DNA of 64,000 bases from Periconia sp. R9002 (GCA_023627715.1 JAMAHW010000024.1:62001-126000); one strand, 5' to 3'. Positions 1 through 12,578 are shown, counted from the first letter of the stretch. Made by a program: numbers and translations. The notes: generated by a model from the sequence alone, not told the origin.

Positions 1-1765
1 GTGGAAGACTGTCAGTTGTTAGTTCGCGGTAAACACTCACCACTAAGCTCTGTTCATTATATTTTTCCCTCACATGACACACCCCCTACACCGACTCGTA
101 ATCCCCGAACAACGCAAGCGGTGTAGCGTTGCTACCGGATACACTACCCATTCAACCAACCAACCATAGTAGACATGCTTACCAAAAGTCCCGTGCACGG
201 TGTCTCTCGTGAGGTATAAAAACATCTGCTTCTGCCACATAAGCTGTTTCTCTCTTCACAAATTCTTGCCTTGGGTATATTTCGAAAATTGAAACTCGTG
301 CTAAAGGATACGCATGGAGCTGGACTTTTGCGGCTGTGCGTATAGGTCGACAGAGTGCATCATGTGGAGGGGCTATCGTTTTCGAAACCTCAACGACGAT
401 GATTGATAATAACGACGAACATTATCATCATCGAAACAATGGTTATCTTCAATTTTGTGGTTATCATTAGACTAAAAGTACTGTAGGTGCTGACTAAAAT
501 ATCCCTGCACGAGATATTTCGCCAGGTATATAATCTGCTTCTGACAACTTATTCTTTCTTCTTCCTCTCAATCAATCTTCATTCTGTAGGGACTCGGGGT
601 TTTTGGTTTAAAAAAGCAAAGTGGTAACCAAGAATGTGGTCATCTACCTACGGCTGTGATTAAGTCGCCGTGAGTGTATCATGTCACGAAGCAGTGGATC
701 TTTTGAACTGTATCACGATGCTGACCACCACCACCACCACCATCATCATCATCACCAACCACGAGGCTCAGATCACTAGTATCGTAGATACGTGTTCTTC
801 TGCTTTTAGCGTAGCGTGGCCCGTGGGTCCAGTGGTATACAAAGGTCTTTGGTGCTCGCTGTTGTAAGTTCTTCCACACGCTTCGACCGGGTGATTTTCT
901 CCTTTTTAAAAAAATTTAAAAGTATAAACTAGCGATCACCATGGTTCCGCTGTGCTGCTTTCAATCCTCAAACAATGCTTGACATGAGGAAGAAAGGATC
1001 ACCTTTAGAATGATCCATTTCAGCTCGCGTATGACGGCGGGGTTTTTTCTTCAATAATGATACTCCTACTCGACGTGACGACGATCATCATTATCACAGT
1101 GTGTGCGAATTCAAATTATACTCTCATGAGGAGCCTTCGAAATGCAACCTCAAGAACCCGTGTCTTGTAGATGGAGATTGATGCCATTGATATTATCGTC
1201 TGTTCATTGGCAATCCAGAGGGCGTAAGTACATTATCAGATATCATTTTGATTGACGATGGTGAGGAAAAGGTCTCATGCTGTTCATGAAGCACTATTTC
1301 AACAAGACCTCTCATCTTCCCTCCCCAATTTCTTCAATTCCTCCAGACTTGGATATGTAGCAATCAGCAAATTGCGAGTGTCAAGTATCGTAGCGTCGTA
1401 CGATTGCGGAGATAAGGGTTAAATTAACGAGAGAAAAAAAAAGAAAAAAACAAAGAAAAAAAAGTTTCGGAGGTATCCACTGTACCGATTCAGTCAAGAT
1501 AACGTAGCCGAGGAACCATCAGGGTCCACAGAAGCTCCGAGCCAATCACATTGTGTGGATGTCAGCCCTACCGGCTCATATTACGTCGATTCCACGGTGG
1601 AGGGGGAGGGGAAGTCCATCGAAGGGGAAGAGCTACTTGTACATAATAGCTTTTCGCGGGACATCCAAAGACGCCACCATTCTTTCCCGCATTCTCGCAT
1701 TCTTACCTCACTTCCCCAGCACCACCCCCGCCGCAATTCACATCGGCTGTAATTTTTATCCTTTT
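1..1765. other. Gene-poor left flank with decayed tandem units
   Basis: No convincing gene is visible. The stretch holds three diverged tandem units of about 310 bp (listed separately), a CAC/CAT triplet run near 721-752 and an A-rich tract near 1433-1463. The part just before 1766 should contain the promoter and 5' leader of the SPATA20-like gene. I see no clear TATA box there. Confidence 0.6.
171..1100. repeat. Three degenerate ~310-bp tandem units
   Basis: Seen directly: the word GGTATA recurs at 213, 525 and 834 (spacing 312 and 309). Each is followed 101-109 bases later by an ATG (314, 634, 941), then by GCTGTG, and later by a CATCATCAT-like run (about 420, 745, 1086). Units 1 and 2 share clear blocks, such as ATCTGCTTCTG after the TATA-like word and GTATCATGT or GCATCATGT after GCTGTG. 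Unit 3 is much more diverged. The ATGs open only very short frames (30, 9 and 13 codons), so coding is doubtful. Confidence 0.55.
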
Positions 1766-4322
1766 ATGCCTCAGGTGCGATTCCAACTTCGAGCACCTTG
1801 TTCATCCGCACGATCCATCTTACCTCAGGCCTCCGCCACTACCCGTCGCATTCCAGTGCAACACGTCGCCGCACCACCACCGAAACCCGCGCGGACCCGC
1901 GTTCTAGGATTTCATACCCAGATCCTGAGGATGGATGCGAGGAACGCTTCGGGGGCTGACGTTTCGTCTTCGGGGGCCCCAGGCCATGACTTGAAGCTTG
2001 TCAATCGCCTGAATGAGAGTAGGAGTCCATATGTGAGTCTAAGATTCGCAATGTCTCGCCATAATCATTGTGTCGGGTCCAAGCCTCTGACATAATCTTC
2101 AAAAGGTTCGCGGCCACATGAACAACCCCGTCGCATGGCAGATGTGGGGACCAGAAGCCCTCGAGCTCGCCAAAAAATCCGACCGCTTGATCTTCATCAG
2201 CATCGGGTATGCCGCGTGCCACTGGTGTCACGTAATGGAGCGCGAGTCGTTCGAGAACCCAGAGGTCGCCGCTCTGCTAAACAGCTCTTTCATTCCCATC
2301 AAGATCGACCGGGAAGAGCGGCCGGACGTGGATCGCATATATATGAACTATGTGCAGGCAACAACTGGTTCGGGTGGTTGGCCGCTCAATGTCTTCATCA
2401 CCCCAGATCTCGAGCCCATCTTCGGCGGCACATATTGGCCTGGACCCGGTTCGACCACGGCCATGGGTGATCATATCGGTTTTGTGGGCATCTTGAAGAA
2501 GATTAGGGACGTGTGGCAGAACCAGCGGCAGCGGTGTTTGGATTCGGCGAAGGATATCACGACGCAGTTGCGCGAGTTCGCTCAAGATGGGAATATCAGT
2601 AGGCAAGAGGACGCTGAGGTGGATGGGCTGGATCTCGAGTTGTTGGAGGAGGCGTATGAGCACTTTGCTCTCAAATATGACCATCAATTCGCAGGGTTTG
2701 GAAGCGCGCCTAAGTTCCCTACCCCCGCGAACTTGAGTTTCCTATTGAAGCTCTCGTCGTATCCCAGTGCTGTCACAGACGTAGTAGGCGCAAAAGAGTG
2801 CACAAAAGCAAAGGACATGGTATTAGCAACGTTGTCTGCTATGAATAAAGGTGGAATTCATGATCAGATTGGCAACGGGTTCGCTCGATATTCAGTGACG
2901 AGGGATTGGAGTCTTCCTCATTTTGAGAAAATGTAAGCCGCGACGTTCCATCCGCCACTATCCATTTTAACAATTGACAGGTTGTACGACCAAGCCCAGC
3001 TCCTTCCAGTCTATCTCGACGCCTACCTCCTGACAAAAGATCCCGAGCACCTCTCCGCCGTCCATGATATCGCAACCTACCTCACCAGCGCCCCCATGCA
3101 CGCACCCAACGGCGGGTTCTTCTCGGCCGAAGACGCAGACTCGCTCTACCGACCAAACGACAAGGAAAAACGCGAAGGCGCCTTTTACGTGTGGACGTTC
3201 AGGGAATTCCAAACCATCCTCGGTGACCGCGACGCCGATATCCTCGCGCGCTACTATAACGTAAAGGACGAGGGCAACGTCAGCCCCGAGCACGACGCGC
3301 ACGACGAGCTCATCAATCAAAACGTCCTCGCACGCGGTAGCACCACGCCTGCCGACCTGGCGCGCGAATTCGCCCTCTCCGTCGACGAAATCACATCCAT
3401 CCTCACCACTGGGCGCGCCAAGCTGCTCGCCCACCGCGAACAAGAACGACCCCGCCCGGCCCTCGACGACAAAATCGTCGTCTCCTGGAACGGCCTCGCC
3501 ATCGGCGCCCTGGCGCGCGTGTCCGCCGCACTCTCCACCTCCGATCCCGCCGCCTCCCAGCGATACCTCGCGGCCGCCGAAAAGGCAGCCTCCTTCATCC
3601 AATCCACCCTCTACAACCCCACCACCCACACCCTCCTCCGCGTGTACCGCGAAGGCCCCGGGTCCGTCCCAGGCTTCGCAGACGACTACGCGTACCTGAT
3701 CTCAGGACTCCTTGACCTCTACGAAGCGACCTTCAACGACGCCTACCTTTCGTGGGCCGACTCGCTGCAGCGCACGCAAATCTCGCTCTTCTGGGACCCG
3801 CAGCACCTAGGCTTCTTCTCGACGCCCGAGGGCCAGACGGACCTCATCATGCGGCTCAAGGACGGCATGGACAACGCCGAGCCCGGCACCAACGGCGTGT
3901 CGGCGCGCAACCTCGATCGTCTGGCTAGCCTGCTCGAGGACGACGCCTACGCGACTAAAGCCCGCGACACGACGCATGCGTTTGAGGCCGAGATGATGCA
4001 GCATCCGTTTTTGTTCCCAGGGATGATGGATGCGGTTGTCGCCGGGCGGTTGGGCGTCAGGCATGTCGTCATCACGGGGGAGGGACAGAAGGTGGAGGAG
4101 TGGCTACGTCGGTATAGGGAACGCCCCGCGGGACTGGGCAGCGTGAGTCGGGTTGGCGGGAAAGCTGGATTGGGATCGTGGTTGAGGGAGCGCAATGCGC
4201 TTGTGGCGAGTATGGATGGCGGGAGGGAGGGGGTTATGGTTTGCGAGGGGGGTGCTTGTAGGGAGGAGCTTGGGGTTGGGTTGGAGAGTCTGGGCGAGGC
4301 GATTGAGCAGGTTGGTCGGTGA
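1766..4322 (+). CDS. SPATA20/YyaL-like thioredoxin-domain protein (DUF255)
   Basis: Exons 1766..2032, 2106..2932 and 2981..4322 join in frame to 811 residues. Intron 1 (73 nt) splits SPY from VRGHMNNPVAW, and intron 2 (48 nt) splits the Met of HFEKM from LYDQAQL; both motifs are family hallmarks. The N-terminal thioredoxin-like region (about residues 75-240) carries ACHWCHVM with the CxxC cysteines at about 127 and 130. The rest matches the (alpha/alpha)6-barrel part of the family, with KFPTP, HDQIGNGFARYS, DKIVVSWNGLAI and DDYAYLISGLLDLY. Family knowledge: human SPATA20 and bacterial YyaL are similar in length (~700-800 aa), and the biochemical role is unsettled (redox or sugar-related). The Arg/Ala/Ser-rich first 60 residues could be a mitochondrial presequence (inference). 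ATG 1766 was chosen as the first Met giving such a leader. A Met at 1931 is the main alternative, and an in-frame ATG at 1553 is unlikely. Confidence 0.9.
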
Positions 4323-7300
4323 TGTGCATGTCTGGATGGATGGATGGAAGAGTTGTTCACTTCACCTTACTCACTACCGGCGTTTTCTTTTATAAAGTAA
4401 TGTGTTAACGATTTGATCTTTTTTCTCTTCTTCTTCTTCTCAATTGTGGTTTTTCGATGTGAGAGTGTCATGTTATTGTGATGAGTAAAAGGAGGCGGCC
4501 GGCCATCTTGACTGATTTTTTAGTGTTGTGTGAGGAGAGATATTCGACTTTCTTGTGTTTTTTATCCCCTTTTCCACGGAAAACACACACATCACAAGAT
4601 ACAAACAATAAACCTTGTATCCACGAACTCAGTCTAACGCTACGCAATCACTTCACCCTCCATCCATCTAAATTTCTTCACCCATCTACCTACTTCCCTA
4701 CGCCCTACGTCCACCCCTCGCGGGGCAATCAAGAGACATGGAATAAAGTACGACGGGAGATAGAGGGACCGAACAGCAAAAGCAACCCATTCATCAAGCC
4801 AGTTCAGCTGGGAAAGGGGGGCGAGGACAAAGAAAGTAGAATGAACGACCTGAGAATCCTACGGGGCGAAGTTTTTTTGCGCAGCAAAGACTTATGTTAT
4901 GTACGTTTTTTTCAGCCAGCCAGCCAGCGACTTACCGGAGTATGTACGCGTAAGAGGAGTCTGGAAGATGGGCGGAGCGATACATGTTGTTTTGCCTGTG
5001 CGATGATAATTTTATACTTTTCTATCAGTACACGTTTGAGGGGATAGGAAAGACGTGGAGGTTTGGATGGATGGGAGAGGAGTAGTCACTGTGTTGCTCA
5101 CTTCTAACGAAGGAAGTGAGAAGAAGCAGCGCTAACAAAGGAACATTGTCTTTTCTTCTTGCGTAGGTGGATGTGTTTCTTTCATGCGACACCACTCGCG
5201 TTGTGACGACGACTATTATAGCGCGCGGCACGGCATACAAAGAAAAGGGGTGGAGACGTACACGCAAATTGTGAACAGGCAAAGAAGGAAGCAGGAGGCT
5301 TCTAAGGATAACCCATTCCATGCATCTGGGACAGGTGGCTTTGCTTGGAGTGAGCGCGTGCCCGAAGACTTCTCAAATCGTTGGGTTTTGGTATTGGGTA
5401 TATTGAAACTGGCGAGCGAGCCTTGAACTTGCGGACTGGATCATCCTCGTGCCACCACAATGGCGTATTATTCTGAAGTCACAGATGAGACAGCGCATGC
5501 CTTTCGCGTTGTTGTGTCTCTGCACATGTACGGGTAGAGCGGATAGCGCATGCTTTGTGCGAGCCTGGCTGGCTGATGCAAGGGGTTGAATCTGGAAGTT
5601 TTTTGACGACAGATGCGTCAAACGCAGGCGGTGGGAATGGGATTAGAAAACGCCGGATTCTTCCATAGTTAATGGTATAATTGGCATACGGCCGATTGCA
5701 TAGGCGGGCGTAGTGATTACCAACTGAGGCAATGTGCGATTTAGGAGTCGAAGGATGGAGTCTGGACATTAACGCAGGAGTTGCAAGCTGATGGGGCGAG
5801 ATGCGGAAATGGTCGCGAACAGGCCGGCTTAGTTAGCAAGAACTGTTTCTGGACAGGGACTGCGCTGGCGGAAATATTCTTCTCCCATTCACTTGTAGAC
5901 GACTATATAGGAAACGGCGATGTAGTCAAGCGTTATTGCTGCATCCCGAAACCGTAGCCCAAAAGGTGTGCACGGGTATGAGGGCATGGGACGGGCGCTA
6001 ACTATCGGGAAGAATGGCGAGTAGAGTATGCTTCTAGCCACGATTGCGGGTGTGTTTAACTAGATGGACGGAAGGTGAAATAGGAGACGGGCAGGCAGTG
6101 TGACTGTGGTGCATGTCGATGTATGCGAGTGATGACGGACATGATCACGTAGGCGCAGGGGGTTCTAGACCGAAAGACGGGAACGGGAAATAAAGCACGA
6201 ATTTAGACGAGGTGTCATTGTCAATTTTCTCATCTCGTGGCTGACGTGCTACAGCGTGCGAGGAGGGCGTACCTGTGTCACCCAGGATGGCCGAGTTTAA
6301 TGAGAGGGATCCGCCACTTGTTTCTAGGCCGGTCATGTCGGGAATGGAAACGGGGAGGAAGTCATGCGAGGAACAGAACACAACATTGCGCGACGAATGA
6401 ACAAATTGATAGATGGAGGCTGGTGATGTTGGTCGTCGAGATGGTATGAGGGCGATATCCACCTGAAGTTGGCGGGTATGTAACGAACGATGAGGATTGT
6501 TCACGATGGGATCAGAGTGGTGGTTAATTGGTGAGCGGGGACTCGGGGGTCGGGGCCGGTGACTAATCGAGAGACGGCGGACGTGATTGGCTGTCATTGC
6601 TTAGTGCGCATGTCCCGATTTCTGGAAACAACTGGGGGCACGGGCTCTTTCCCCACCAAACGAGCTGGGCCAATCAGAGCAAATTGCACTAGCAAGTCCA
6701 ACGTCCCTTCATCAAACATCGAGTCGCAGAATGGCAATATACGCAGTCGCAATTATAATTCGGCCCGCGCATTAGGGGTCATGACTTTGGAATCTCCTCG
6801 AACTGGGCGCCTAGGTAAGGCTTCAAAGATGCCTCGGGGTTGGCCTCCTGTGGTTGTCAAGTATGTACTCTAAGTAGCAGCTACATGCAAGGCTCTTCCC
6901 ACACGTCCCTACGTACATGTAGGCTTGCTTGAGCTATGCAACACAGCCATCTCCCTTGTTACGAGCACGTACAATATACATAAGCCAAATTTCCTCTACA
7001 TACCTATAGACTGCATGTAGCAATCGTAGGAGCGGGGAACCAGCCAGCCATCAAGATTGAAGAAATTACGACAGGTAGCCAGCCAGCCGCCTCGGTGAAT
7101 TTTGATCCAAGACTAGCATCAGAAGAAAAGGCTTGTTTGAATGGATCCGCAGTGCCTTCCCGCTCACGTGCCGTCATCTAATGGCCCTGTCTTTTATGTA
7201 CACCCAAGTACAGTGTACATTCGTTTGTATGTGTGTGGTGTACGTAGTCATGTTTGCGTTTCATCGGTTGCGCCCGACCTAGCGTAATCTCGTTCCTTCC

Positions 7301-7790
7301 CCCCCTGCTGTAAACACCAACCAGGCCACCGGACCCTCATTAGAGCAAGCATGGATCCAACTACATATTACCTACCCTCGCCGCTCTCACCCTCTCTTTC
7401 CTCCCCATCTGCGATCATCCACATTCCTTTGTTGATCAGACGACCCCTTGTGTAGCTTGCTACCATCCCCCACACTCCTTATTTTCTTTATCCAACTCTT
7501 CCACACTCTTTTGTTCCTTTGTGCGCCTCGGTTGTACCAGCCCACCACCTCAAACACACAATCACTCGTGTACGTATTCTTGCTTTTGCCTCGTCGCCTC
7601 CCTCGTGGGTGGTGGCACCGTGGCCATCCACGCTGTATATAAGACATACGGCTCTCTTCGCTGCCTTCAAATCATAGCGAATCCCTTCTAACCGACACCA
7701 GTTGATCAACCTTCCCACTACCGTGATCCAAGATTACACTCCAGTCATTTGACAGGACAAACACACAGCGAAATCCCGTCCAATCTCAAA
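4323..7790. other. 3.5-kb intergenic region
   Basis: No gene recognised. Open frames here (for example 4478-5047 + and 6145-6597 -) show no domain, no coherent composition and no splice-supported extension. Short CAGC-type repeats occur near 4914-4930, 7041-7050 and 7077-7090. The last 400 bases are strongly pyrimidine-rich on the + strand and lead into the CAP gene promoter. Confidence 0.5.
7636..7643 (+). promoter_or_regulatory. TATA box of the CAP-protein gene
   Basis: TATATAAG lies 148 bases upstream of the ATG at 7791, after a long CT-rich stretch. This suits a strongly expressed secreted protein. The role is inferred from sequence and position only. Confidence 0.5.
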
Positions 7791-8825
7791 ATGCGCTCCT
7801 CAATTGTTCTCGCCTCCGCCCTGGTTGCCGGTGCCCTTGCCGGTCCCATCGAGAAACGCAAGGTTATCACCGAGACTCGCACTCATCTCGAGATCGTCAC
7901 CGTCTATGTGACTGCCGGCCAGCCTCTCCCCACCGAGAGCGCCGATGCTTCCATCAAGAGCAACAGCAACGCGTACGAGCCGCACTCTGAGTCCATCTCT
8001 GCTGCGTCGGTCAGCTCCTCAGCTCCCGCTCCAGCCTACAGCCCCGTTGCACCACCAACTTATGCCCCGGTCGCACCATCTTCCTCCTCTTCCTCATCCT
8101 CCTCCTCTTCCTCGTCATCTTCCTCGGCGCCGGCCTACACGCCCATCGTCGTCCCGCCGCCCGCACCCACCACTACGGTTGTGCCCTCATCCTCTAGCCA
8201 ACCTCCACCTCCACCTCCGGCTCCCTCATCCTCTGCCCCCGCCGCTCCCCAATATGGTGTCAACCATGTCTCTGGACCGAGCCAGGCCTCCCTCTCTGAA
8301 GGAGTAAACTACCAAGACGCGACCCTCTGGCACCACAACCGCGCTCGTGCCAACCACGGTGCCAGCAACTTGGAGTGGAGCACCGAGTGCGAATCTGCTG
8401 CCAGGACGGCTGCCCAGTTCTGTGACTTTGAGCACCACACGGTTAAAGGCCAGGGCCAGAACCTCTTCACTCTTTCCGGAAAGGCTTACAATGTGACGGC
8501 CGGTATCACCGACTCCTGGTACAAGGCTGAAGCCGACATCTACCACTGGTGGGGTCAGGAGCCGCCTTCCGACAGCAAGGGCGCCCTCGATGCGGAGCTA
8601 TTCGAGAAATATGGTCATCTTACGCAGATGCTCTGGAAGGAGACTACCCACGTTGGCTGTGTCACCATTGACTGCGGCTCCAAGATGACTGTTGGTGGCG
8701 TGAGCTCTACCTTAAACAAGTACACCGTCTGCAACTATGCTCCCGCTGGAAACGTCGTGGGCTCGTTCGGCAAGAACGTTGCTGCCCCAGTCGGCTCCTA
8801 CGATGGCTACTCATGGTCCGATTAA
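7791..8825 (+). CDS. Secreted CAP/SCP (PRY1-like) protein
   Basis: A single exon of 344 residues. A hydrophobic signal peptide (about residues 1-18, ending ALAG) is followed by EKRK, a possible Kex2-type processing site. Residues ~70-165 form a low-complexity Ser/Pro/Ala linker with a long Ser run and Pro runs, probably O-glycosylated. The C-terminal CAP domain (about 175-335) has LWHHNRARANHG, LEWS, CDFEHH, GQNLF, HLTQMLWK, THVGC and YTVCNYAPAGN, which cover the CAP signature motifs and the cavity His/Glu residues. Fungal Pry/CAP proteins are secreted or wall-associated, and the yeast members bind sterols and fatty acids; sterol binding here is inference. The start at 7791 gives the signal peptide directly; an upstream in-frame TTG is not needed. 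Confidence 0.92.
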   Translation: MRSSIVLASALVAGALAGPIEKRKVITETRTHLEIVTVYVTAGQPLPTESADASIKSNSNAYEPHSESISAASVSSSAPAPAYSPVAPPTYAPVAPSSSSSSSSSSSSSSSSAPAYTPIVVPPPAPTTTVVPSSSSQPPPPPPAPSSSAPAAPQYGVNHVSGPSQASLSEGVNYQDATLWHHNRARANHGASNLEWSTECESAARTAAQFCDFEHHTVKGQGQNLFTLSGKAYNVTAGITDSWYKAEADIYHWWGQEPPSDSKGALDAELFEKYGHLTQMLWKETTHVGCVTIDCGSKMTVGGVSSTLNKYTVCNYAPAGNVVGSFGKNVAAPVGSYDGYSWSD

Positions 8826-9709
8826 ACTTGGTCGTCACTTTGTCCTTTTTACTTTCTTCTCGAGCTCAGCTCTTTCTTCGATGAATCATGCGCATTTACC
8901 TTCTTGAAAATCCTCTGCATCGATGCTTTGGGTGGACACATCGGTTTCTTTCTTGCATGATGTGGGCCTCTTTTTTCTTCTTTCTCTTCTCTTCATTTAC
9001 CAAAATTCTCTGCGCCTTAACGGTTCGCATTCTCCGGGTGGAGAAGTAAGGCTGCGCGGTCAGCTGCTCGCCCGGATTTACTTCTTGTTCATTACATTAT
9101 ACACCTGCAAATATCGACCTCTGGTGGGTGAGCGCTACATCGGAGGACTTTGCTTTGCTTCCAGAGGGACCGAGATAACTCGAAAATGTTTACATGTTTA
9201 AATTGTCGTATTTATTGTCTTCGATGGACCAGTTCTATGGTGATGCGTGCAAATGATAGGGCTGCTAGCTGCGCATATCAACGATGATGTACAAGTAGTG
9301 ATTCAGGCCATGGAGTGGTGACGTGAAGCAATTGTTCCTTGTTGTTGTTGTTTTTCGTGCCTCGGACCGACTGGGAGTGCTGTTGTGACGACGAAGAAGC
9401 TTCGATGTGGGAAGCAGCCTTCCGATATGGGAAGCAGCACGTGCGCAATGTTATTGGCTGCCCGAGCTTGAGGCCTGCTCTCTCCCCACCTCACCCGCCT
9501 GGTAACTATTGCCTCACTGTGCAGGGAAGAGCAGAGCTTGTTCCCACTTCGCATTGCTGCCCGTCAAACTTTTCTTGCCATGCTCTAATTGCCTTGTATT
9601 CTTCCTGAATCTCACAGTTGGCTTTATACTTCTTTATTTATTCTTCATAGCGTCCAAAGGGCAGCACTCGCCAATTCCGCCCGCCGCTCGCTAACCTGCA
9701 AGCTCCGTC
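8826..9709. other. Intergenic, CAP terminator to VTC4 promoter
   Basis: No gene seen. It contains two near-identical copies of GATRTGGGAAGCAGC (about 9402-9440), a CACGTG palindrome at 9438-9443 and an inverted CCAAT (ATTGG) near 9452, all upstream of VTC4. Confidence 0.5.
9438..9443. promoter_or_regulatory. CACGTG E-box upstream of VTC4
   Basis: CACGTG lies 267 bases before the VTC4 start. In yeast and Neurospora the phosphate regulators Pho4 and NUC-1 bind this core, and VTC genes are phosphate-responsive in yeast. CACGTG occurs several other times in this window, so the link is only suggestive. Confidence 0.25.
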
Positions 9710-12247
9710 ATGAAGTTCGGCACCACCCTCCGCAAGAGCATCTATCCCCCTTGGAAAGACCAGTACATCGAGTACGACAAGCTCAAAACCCTTCTCCGCG
9801 AGCAAGATGACGACAAGCAGTGGACCGCCGACGATGTGACGCGCTTCACCGAGGAGCTTGCCAACGTTCAGCTGGACAAGGTTTACAACTTTAAGAGGCA
9901 GATTGCGAACCAGCTGCGCGAACGCCTGACAGCTTGCGAGAAGAAACTTGAGCCATTGGCGATTGGTATCAAACCTGGAGCTGGTTCCGACGAGGAGGAT
10001 GCCCCGTCGTCTGCCAATGTCGCTGCTGAGAAGCCAGAGGTCAATGAGGCGGAAAAGAAGAAGATACTCAACGAGGTGCTTGCTGAACTGGATGCCATCA
10101 CCAAGGATGTCAAGGAATTGGAGACCTATAGCAGGATCAATTACACAGCCGTCCTCAAGGCCACCAAAAAGCATGATAAGCTGCGCGGTCGTTCGTACAG
10201 GCTGCGTCCCTTTGTCAACGCACGCCTTGCCGAGAAGCCCATCTACACAGAGGACCACTCGCCCTTGGTGTACCGTCTCTCTGCCATGTATGCTTTTGTC
10301 CGTCAGAGCCTAGAGGGAAAGCCGAAAGATGAGCTGTCTTTCAAGGACGATGTAACCGGTGGGGAAGAGTCAACTTCCTACAAATGTGAGTCTCTGCATA
10401 CCATGGGCTGGACTTCACTAACCTAAGGCAGTCTGGGTTCACAAAGATAACCTTCTCGAGGTCAAAACAATCATTTTACGCCGTCTACCTGTCCTCGTCT
10501 ATAATCCGCAATCCTCCACCATCGCCGAAGGATCACAACGCGATCCCACCATCACGTCTATATACTTCGACAGCCCAGACTTCTCATTATATACCGACAA
10601 GGTCAACCACGTACCGGACGCGGCTTCGCTCCGACTCCGATGGTATGGGCAATTGGCAGACAACCCCACCATATATCTTGAGAAAAAGGAGATGAAGGAG
10701 GGCGATGCGAGTGCAGAGCAACGTTTCCCAATCAAGCAAAAATACATTCAGCGTTTCATTGAGGGAAAATATAGTATGGGGAAAAGCATACAGAAAATGG
10801 AACAACGCGGAACAGCCGATCAAGAGGATATCAATGAATTCAAGGCAGCAGTCACCGACATCCAAAATTTCATCACTAGTCGTGATCTACAGCCAGTTCT
10901 TCGAGCCAACTACACACGCACGGCCTTCCAGATGCCTGGCAACGATCAAGTTCGCGTTTCACTCGATACCAATCTTGCTCTTATTCGCGAGGACGCACTA
11001 GATCTGGACAGGCCATGCCGTGATCCAGATGACTGGCACAGAAGGGACATTGACGATCGCCAGATGGAGTATCCCTTCAAGGGCTTGAGGAAGGGCGAGA
11101 TTTACGACTTCCCGCACGCACTACTAGAAATCAAAGTGAAGGGCGGGAAAAAGCAGGAGTGGATAGACGATCTGATCAACTCGCACCTGGTCAAAGAAGC
11201 ACCACGCTTCTCCAAGTTTGTCCAGGGTGTAGCCAAGCTGTTCGAAGACCAGGTCCATACCTTCCCTTTCTGGCTTAACGAAGTCGAAACCGACATCAAA
11301 CGCGAACCTGAGAAAGCTTTTGAAGAAGAGCAAGAACGCAAGAAAAAGGCCGCAGAAGACGATTTCGCGGTCGGTTCCCTGTTTGGTGTACGCGCAAGCC
11401 CCTCTTTCCGTGCCTCTCATTTATCCCCTGCGAATATGGCTGGTTCCCCTGCGGGCGGCACATCGATTCGTAAAGCAAGCACACCTGCCACCAAAACCCC
11501 AACCCCAGCAGCTGTGACGGAGAGTGAAAACAGCAAAACCGGCGAAGAGGTAGACTCGGATGGCGAGGGTAAGACTAATGGACGAGACGGGCCTTTCTCG
11601 CGCAGCACTGGTCTGGGTTCTCTCTTTCCCTCCTTTTCTACTTCACGATACGCGCGCAAGAAAGAGCAGAAGAAGGTGCAACTTCCCCCGGGGATCCGCG
11701 ATCCCGGAGTATGGATCAAAGACCAAGGCCCTGTCCGCGTCGAAGCCAAAGTCTGGCTGGCTAACCAGCGCACTTACATCAAATGGCAGCACGTCAGTGT
11801 TCTGCTGGCTTCCCTGTCTCTCGGTTTATACAACGCTGCTGGCGAAAACAATACAATTGCCCGTACGCTTGCTGTTGTGTATACACTCGTTGCCGTGTTC
11901 GCCCTGGCCTGGGGTTATGGAATCTACATGTGGCGCAACCGCCTGATTAGGGAGAGGAGCGGAAAGGATTTTGACAGCATCCTTGGGCCGTTGGTGGTGT
12001 GCGTCGGTTTGGCAGTGGCGCTGTGTTTAAACTTTGCTTTCAAGGTACGTCTTTCCCGTTTTTCTTTCTTTTCTCTCCGTCTACCGGGTCTCTTCTCCAC
12101 ATGAAACCGCAAGCTAATTCCTCGTAGTACAACGCCATCGTCAACCACCACCCCAACCATAATACTCCCCAGCACTCCGCCGCCGTCTCGCCCCAAAACG
12201 CCCCCACGGGCTCTCTCGGCGAACACCTTGAGCTTTTGAGGCGATGA
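9710..12247 (+). CDS. VTC4: Vacuolar transporter chaperone 4, polyphosphate polymerase
   Basis: Exons 9710..10385, 10432..12044 and 12128..12247 join to 802 residues (introns 46 and 83 nt). The N-terminal SPX domain (about 1-170) starts MKFGTTLRKS and has basic inositol-pyrophosphate-binding-type segments (KATKKHDK). The central tunnel domain (about 225-560) has WVHKDNLLEVK, TSIYFDSP, LRLRWYG, EKKEMKEG, FPIKQKY, VRVSLDTNLALIRED and ALLEIKVKGG, ending before HTFPFWL. These match the ATP-to-polyphosphate polymerase fold of Vtc4. The C-terminus has three hydrophobic segments (VTC/DUF202-type membrane domain) after an acidic and Ser/Pro-rich linker. Known role: the catalytic subunit of the vacuolar VTC complex makes polyP from ATP and moves it into the vacuole. 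The last exon encodes a short His/Asn/Pro-rich tail. Vtc2/3 share the SPX and tunnel domains, but the sequence fits Vtc4 best. Confidence 0.93.
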
Positions 12248-12576
12248 AGTGGTGCAATGCATGCATGTATATAGTTGGCTACGCACGAAGTCGGCCCTCT
12301 CTGTTTTCACAGCAGTCGTTTGATTGAATCCGGGGTGTAGGAAGAAGAGGCAGACAAGATATCACATTAAAGAAATGAGCAACGTTGAAAGAAGGGAGGA
12401 GATCCATGTATAAAGCGTATGAGGTTAACAAGGGTATCACTTACCCCATCAGTAATGAAAGGAAAGAAGAAAACAAACGAGGCTGGCAATTCCATCTCTG
12501 TCTGTTTGTTGTGTTTTTTATGTGAGGTTTGTATGTATTTCTTCATGTTTTCATGTTCTTTCTGTGTGTGAGTTTA

Positions 12577-12578
<2 letters not shown>

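Noticed and set aside
4478..5047. 189-codon plus-strand frame after the SPATA20-like gene
   Set aside because: Unordered composition with no domain; it looks like 3' flank.
6145..6597. 150-codon minus-strand frame starting with ATG
   Set aside because: No recognisable motif, no splice-supported extension and arbitrary composition. Kept out for lack of support.
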